Source of the DNA: Flavobacterium hydrocarbonoxydans
GTDB taxonomy: Bacteria > Bacteroidota > Bacteroidia > Flavobacteriales > Flavobacteriaceae
Assembly (NCBI RefSeq): GCF_009789235.1
Contig: NZ_WSTB01000013.1
Coordinates: 33,520-97,519, forward strand
Direction: 5' to 3'
Length of the DNA: 64,000 bases
Shown: one piece after another, positions 61,216-64,000 of the stretch
Layout of the letters: the number at the start of each line of letters is the position of its first letter
Numbering within the stretch: the stretch's first letter is position 1
Made by a program: the position numbers and the translations under genes
The notes under the pieces: model-generated
What the model was told of the DNA's origin: nothing
The model's input: the letters and a program-made list of their open reading frames with translations, nothing else
Database searches by the model: none

Positions 61216-62142
61216 ATGAGTAAATATGTAATTACGGGCGGAGCTGGTTTTATAGGAAGTCACATCGCCGAATATTTATCGAAAGAAGGACATCTGGTTA
61301 CGGTACTGGATAGTCTAAGAACGGGATTCGAAGAAAATCTGACTGGATTGAATGTTGATTTTGTACACGGAGATATTCGTGATGAAAATTTGGTCAACGA
61401 AGTCATAAGTGGCGCAGAGGCTATTTTTCATCTGGCTGCTTTGGTGAGTGTACCAGAATCGTTATTGAAAATCAGAGAATGCATCGAAATCAATACGATC
61501 GGAACCATCAATATTTTAGAAGCGGCAAAAAATAATGCAGGCTGCAAGGTTGTACTTTCTACTTCGGCGGCTAATTACGGTAATAATCCGGTGTTGCCAA
61601 AGGTAGAAACCATGTCCCCGGAACCTATGACGCCTTATGCGGTTACCAAACTCGATGGAGAATATTATTTAAAAATGTATCTGGATCAATATGATGTTCC
61701 AACTGCCTCTTTACGTTATTTTAATGTTTTTGGTCCACGCCAAAATCCGGAATCAGCGTATGCGGCGGCAGTGCCTATTTTTATCAGCAAGGCACTTCAG
61801 AACGAGCCGATAACCATTTATGGAGACGGATCGCAAACCAGAGATTTTATTTATGTAAAAGATGTAGTGAGAGCGAATATCCTGGCTTCTCAGGCAGGAA
61901 ACGAAACGTACAATGTTGCTTTAGGTCACAGTACTTCCGTTTTGGAATTGGCCGAAAAAATCATAAAAATCACCAATTCAAAATCGCAGATAAAATTTTT
62001 AGACGAGCGGCCGGGTGATATTAAACATTCCAGGGCAAATCCTGAAAAATTTAATCAGTTGGGTTTTCAGCCCCAGTATTCAATAGATCAGGCTCTGGAG
62101 GAAACCATTCTTTTCTATCATCAGCAATTAGTCAGTAAATAA
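61216..62142 (+). CDS. NAD-dependent sugar epimerase/dehydratase
   Basis: A 308-aa extended SDR. Cofactor motif GGAGFIGS (8-15), AALVSVPESLLKI, catalytic Y141 and K145 in PYAVTKLDGEYY, and a Ser/Thr in VVLSTSAANYG. The whole shape fits UDP-hexose 4-epimerases such as GalE/WbpP. The last part, DERPGDIKHSRANPEKFNQLGF, is typical for UDP-GlcNAc/GalNAc types. It is 5 nt after the kinase gene in the same operon. It would convert the UDP-sugar made by the preceding enzymes. Confidence 0.9.
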   Translation: MSKYVITGGAGFIGSHIAEYLSKEGHLVTVLDSLRTGFEENLTGLNVDFVHGDIRDENLVNEVISGAEAIFHLAALVSVPESLLKIRECIEINTIGTINILEAAKNNAGCKVVLSTSAANYGNNPVLPKVETMSPEPMTPYAVTKLDGEYYLKMYLDQYDVPTASLRYFNVFGPRQNPESAYAAAVPIFISKALQNEPITIYGDGSQTRDFIYVKDVVRANILASQAGNETYNVALGHSTSVLELAEKIIKITNSKSQIKFLDERPGDIKHSRANPEKFNQLGFQPQYSIDQALEETILFYHQQLVSK

Positions 62143-62176
62143 TTTTCAGAATATTAATCTTAATCAATTCCAGAAT

Positions 62177-63559
62177 ATGTCACAAATCGATATTACTTTA
62201 AAAAAGGAGCAGAGCAGTACTTTGATTCCAATGATTATTTTAACTTCATTATTTTTTATTTTTGGATTCGTAACCTGGCTCAACGGGCCGCTGATTCCAT
62301 TTTTTAAATTAGCTTGTGAACTTACCGAATCACAATCGTATTTCGTGACTTTTGCTTTTTACATTGCTTATTTTGTAATGGCAATTCCGTCTTCTTTTTT
62401 AATAGAAAAAGTAGGGTACAAAAACGGAATTTCGTTAGGGTTATTGGTGATAGCTGTTGGAGCATTACTGTTTTATCCAGCTGCCGAAGCCCGCACTTTT
62501 GGTCTTTTTTTAATTGCTTTGTTTGTCATGGGAACTGGTTTGGCGGTTTTGCAAACGGCTGCAAATCCGTATGTTGTGGTAATTGGTCCACGCGAAAGTG
62601 CCGCTGCCCGAATTAGTGTATTGGGGATAGCCAATAAACTGGCCGGTTTTCTGGCGCCGTTATTATTGACTTCTTTGGTATTATCAAACATTGGCGATTA
62701 TTCTTCAGACAAAATTGCGGTGATGACTTTGGGGCAGAAAGAAACTGCTTTGGATTTACTGGCTTTGCAATTGCAGACACCTTATATGTACATGGCTGCA
62801 ATTATGCTGGTTTTGGCCATTATGGTAAAATTTTCCCCGCTTCCGGAAATCAATTTAGATGATGAAGGACAAGTGACACATCTAAGTATTTTCAAACAAA
62901 TCAAAGCGGCATTCAAACATCCACAATTGGTTTTTGGGGTTATTACTTTGATGGTTTATATTGCTGCTGAGGTTCTTGCCGGAGATTCTATTGGAGGTTT
63001 TGGGAAACAATTAGGGGTGTACGGAGCCAGCGGTTCTTTTTATCTTAAACTGACTTCGTTTACCATGACGGCAATGGTTGTGGGCTATATTTTAGGAATT
63101 ACACTTATTCCAAAATATGTTTCTCAGGTTTTAGCTTTAAAAGTATCCGGTTTTTTAGGCGCAATTTTGGTAGTATTAATTGTTTTGCTTTCGCCAAAAA
63201 TTATGCTGCAGCTGCCTGGACTTCCAGAATTGCCTTTGATTATTATTTTGGTAGCCTTACTCGGATTGGCTAATGCACTTTGCTGGCCGGCGATTTGGCC
63301 TATGGCTCTTCAGGATTTAGGAGGTTATACCAAAATTGGGGGTGCAATATTAATTATGGGAATTATTGGCGGTGCCGTTTTTCCGTTATTGTATGGTTTG
63401 TTGGCGGATACTATCAACACTGCAAATGAAGCTGCCGGAACTTTAGAAACAGCAAAAAGCGGCAATCAATGGGCGTATTTAATACTATTGCCGGCTTATT
63501 TTATGATTATCTTTTTTGCTTATAAAGGTCATAAATACAGAAGCTGGAGTAAAGCCTGA
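62177..63559 (+). CDS. Sugar MFS transporter, FucP/NagP family
   Basis: A 460-aa twelve-helix sugar permease. The N-terminal WLNGPLIPFFKLACELTESQSYFVTFAFYIAYFVMAIPSS matches the FucP family, shown here in parts: WLNGPLIPFFKLACELTE and TFAFYIAYFVMAIP. The motif GLAVLQTAANPYVVVIGPRE is diagnostic, as is ALCWPAIWPMALQDLGGYTK. NagP (GlcNAc permease) and fucose and glucose permeases share this, so an amino-sugar is plausible but not shown. It follows the epimerase by 34 nt. Confidence 0.92.
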   Translation: MSQIDITLKKEQSSTLIPMIILTSLFFIFGFVTWLNGPLIPFFKLACELTESQSYFVTFAFYIAYFVMAIPSSFLIEKVGYKNGISLGLLVIAVGALLFYPAAEARTFGLFLIALFVMGTGLAVLQTAANPYVVVIGPRESAAARISVLGIANKLAGFLAPLLLTSLVLSNIGDYSSDKIAVMTLGQKETALDLLALQLQTPYMYMAAIMLVLAIMVKFSPLPEINLDDEGQVTHLSIFKQIKAAFKHPQLVFGVITLMVYIAAEVLAGDSIGGFGKQLGVYGASGSFYLKLTSFTMTAMVVGYILGITLIPKYVSQVLALKVSGFLGAILVVLIVLLSPKIMLQLPGLPELPLIIILVALLGLANALCWPAIWPMALQDLGGYTKIGGAILIMGIIGGAVFPLLYGLLADTINTANEAAGTLETAKSGNQWAYLILLPAYFMIIFFAYKGHKYRSWSKA

Positions 63560-63723
63560 ACATAAAAAGGTTCTTTTCAGAACTAATTTTTAAGATTAAC
63601 AGATTCAATAAAATTTTAAAGCACTCAAATACAATTTGATGGAGCTAATACACAACTTATGCCTTTTTTAATCAGATAGGCAGGATTATAAATAAAGAAA
63701 AAAATATAAAAAATACAGTCACA
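63560..63723. other. Gap between the permease and nagB
   Basis: No gene is seen. A short 5-bp hairpin (GTTCT / AGAAC, 63570-63583) followed by TAATTTTTA may be a weak terminator or attenuator. nagB begins at 63724, so the two may be only partly coupled. Confidence 0.4.
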
Positions 63724-64000
63724 ATGTTAAAAAGTAAAATCGACAAAGCAACAGGATTCGAGAAGCGATTCGAGAACATCAATACGGTTGTTTTTGAAAA
63801 TTCGGGCGAAGCATCAAAAGCAGTTGCGAAGGAAATTGCCGCTTTAATTCAATTAAAACAAAAAGAAAACAAGCCTTGTATTTTAGGACTTGCTACGGGT
63901 TCATCACCAAAAGGTTTGTATGCAGAATTGGTGCGTTTGCACAAAGAAGAAGGTTTGAGTTTTAAGAACGTCATTAGTTTTAATCTGGATGAATATTATC
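63724..64000 (+). CDS. nagB: Glucosamine-6-phosphate deaminase, 3' end outside the window
   Basis: The visible 92 residues are the N terminus of a NagB-fold enzyme: TGFEKRFENINTVVFENSGE, then CILGLATGSSPKGLYAELVR (the phosphate-binding GLATGSSP loop) and ISFNLDEYY (active-site Asp). NagB converts glucosamine-6-phosphate to fructose-6-phosphate and ammonia. The N terminus resembles the long Bacteroidota NagB, which carries an extra PIG-L-like domain of about 350 residues; that part lies outside the window. It closes an amino-sugar catabolic operon. Confidence 0.9.
   Translation, partial: MLKSKIDKATGFEKRFENINTVVFENSGEASKAVAKEIAALIQLKQKENKPCILGLATGSSPKGLYAELVRLHKEEGLSFKNVISFNLDEYY

Noticed and set aside
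63560..63723. Clear rho-independent terminator between the permease and nagB
   Set aside because: The only hairpin has a 5-bp stem; too weak to call.
1..64000. tRNA, rRNA, integrase or insertion-sequence transposase genes
   Set aside because: None was recognised on either strand; the window does not look like a genomic island apart from the repeats.

Overview
The window looks like the chromosome of a Flavobacterium-type bacterium (phylum Bacteroidota). The evidence is AT-rich intergenic DNA, promoter -7 boxes of the form TAnnTTTG, few Shine-Dalgarno sequences, a type IX secretion sorting domain on a secreted protein, SusC-style plug motifs, an extended flavobacterial SecA, and many long imperfect inverted repeats between genes. 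No rRNA, tRNA, CRISPR array, prophage, integrase or intact insertion sequence was seen. The window is cut at both ends: dnaJ lacks its 5' end and nagB lacks its 3' end.
Layout. 1-7.4 kb (mostly +): dnaJ end, a NatAB-like ABC exporter, an NtrC-type regulator without a DNA-binding domain, a one-lobe DEAD-like protein, small proteins, a HAD phosphatase and a GNAT. 7.5-20 kb: secreted proteins, mtaB, an SDR, a scramblase-like protein, then an ECF sigma / membrane anti-sigma-like / von Willebrand A cassette in which two proteins carry SusC-type plug motifs, then a CPBP protease, a propeller-like protein and PPK2. 20.5-33.5 kb: an outer-membrane protein, a 21-bp tandem array, MATE pump, LtaS-like sulfatase, meaB, an Rrf2/NAD-oxidoreductase pair, AEC and MFS transporters, 1-Cys peroxiredoxin and a KefB-like antiporter. 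33.7-43.3 kb: purB, a GNAT-sirtuin-GNAT cluster, trmH, and a metal-uptake-like set (CNGRC protein, TonB receptor, PepSY protein). 43.4-54.6 kb: secA, cobalamin adenosyltransferase, transglutaminase-like protein, LolD-type ATPase, lipoproteins, O-methyltransferase, FKBP and an Uup-like ABC-F ATPase.
55-64 kb is a coherent sugar locus: a secreted beta-helix protein with a T9SS tail, a CBM9-like protein, a LacI regulator, then a probable operon of nucleotidyltransferase, NahK-like sugar kinase, NAD epimerase, FucP-type MFS permease and nagB. Four copies of a palindrome close to TGTGTTCGAACACA flank this locus. One directly abuts a -7 box upstream of the beta-helix gene and two lie in the lacI/operon divergent region. 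They are good operator candidates.
The main unexplained signals are the plug-bearing sigma/anti-sigma/VWA cassette, the LacI operators, a structured repeat whose copies show compensatory stem changes, the 21-bp tandem array, and the general density of intergenic hairpins. Most metabolic and housekeeping genes are ordinary.
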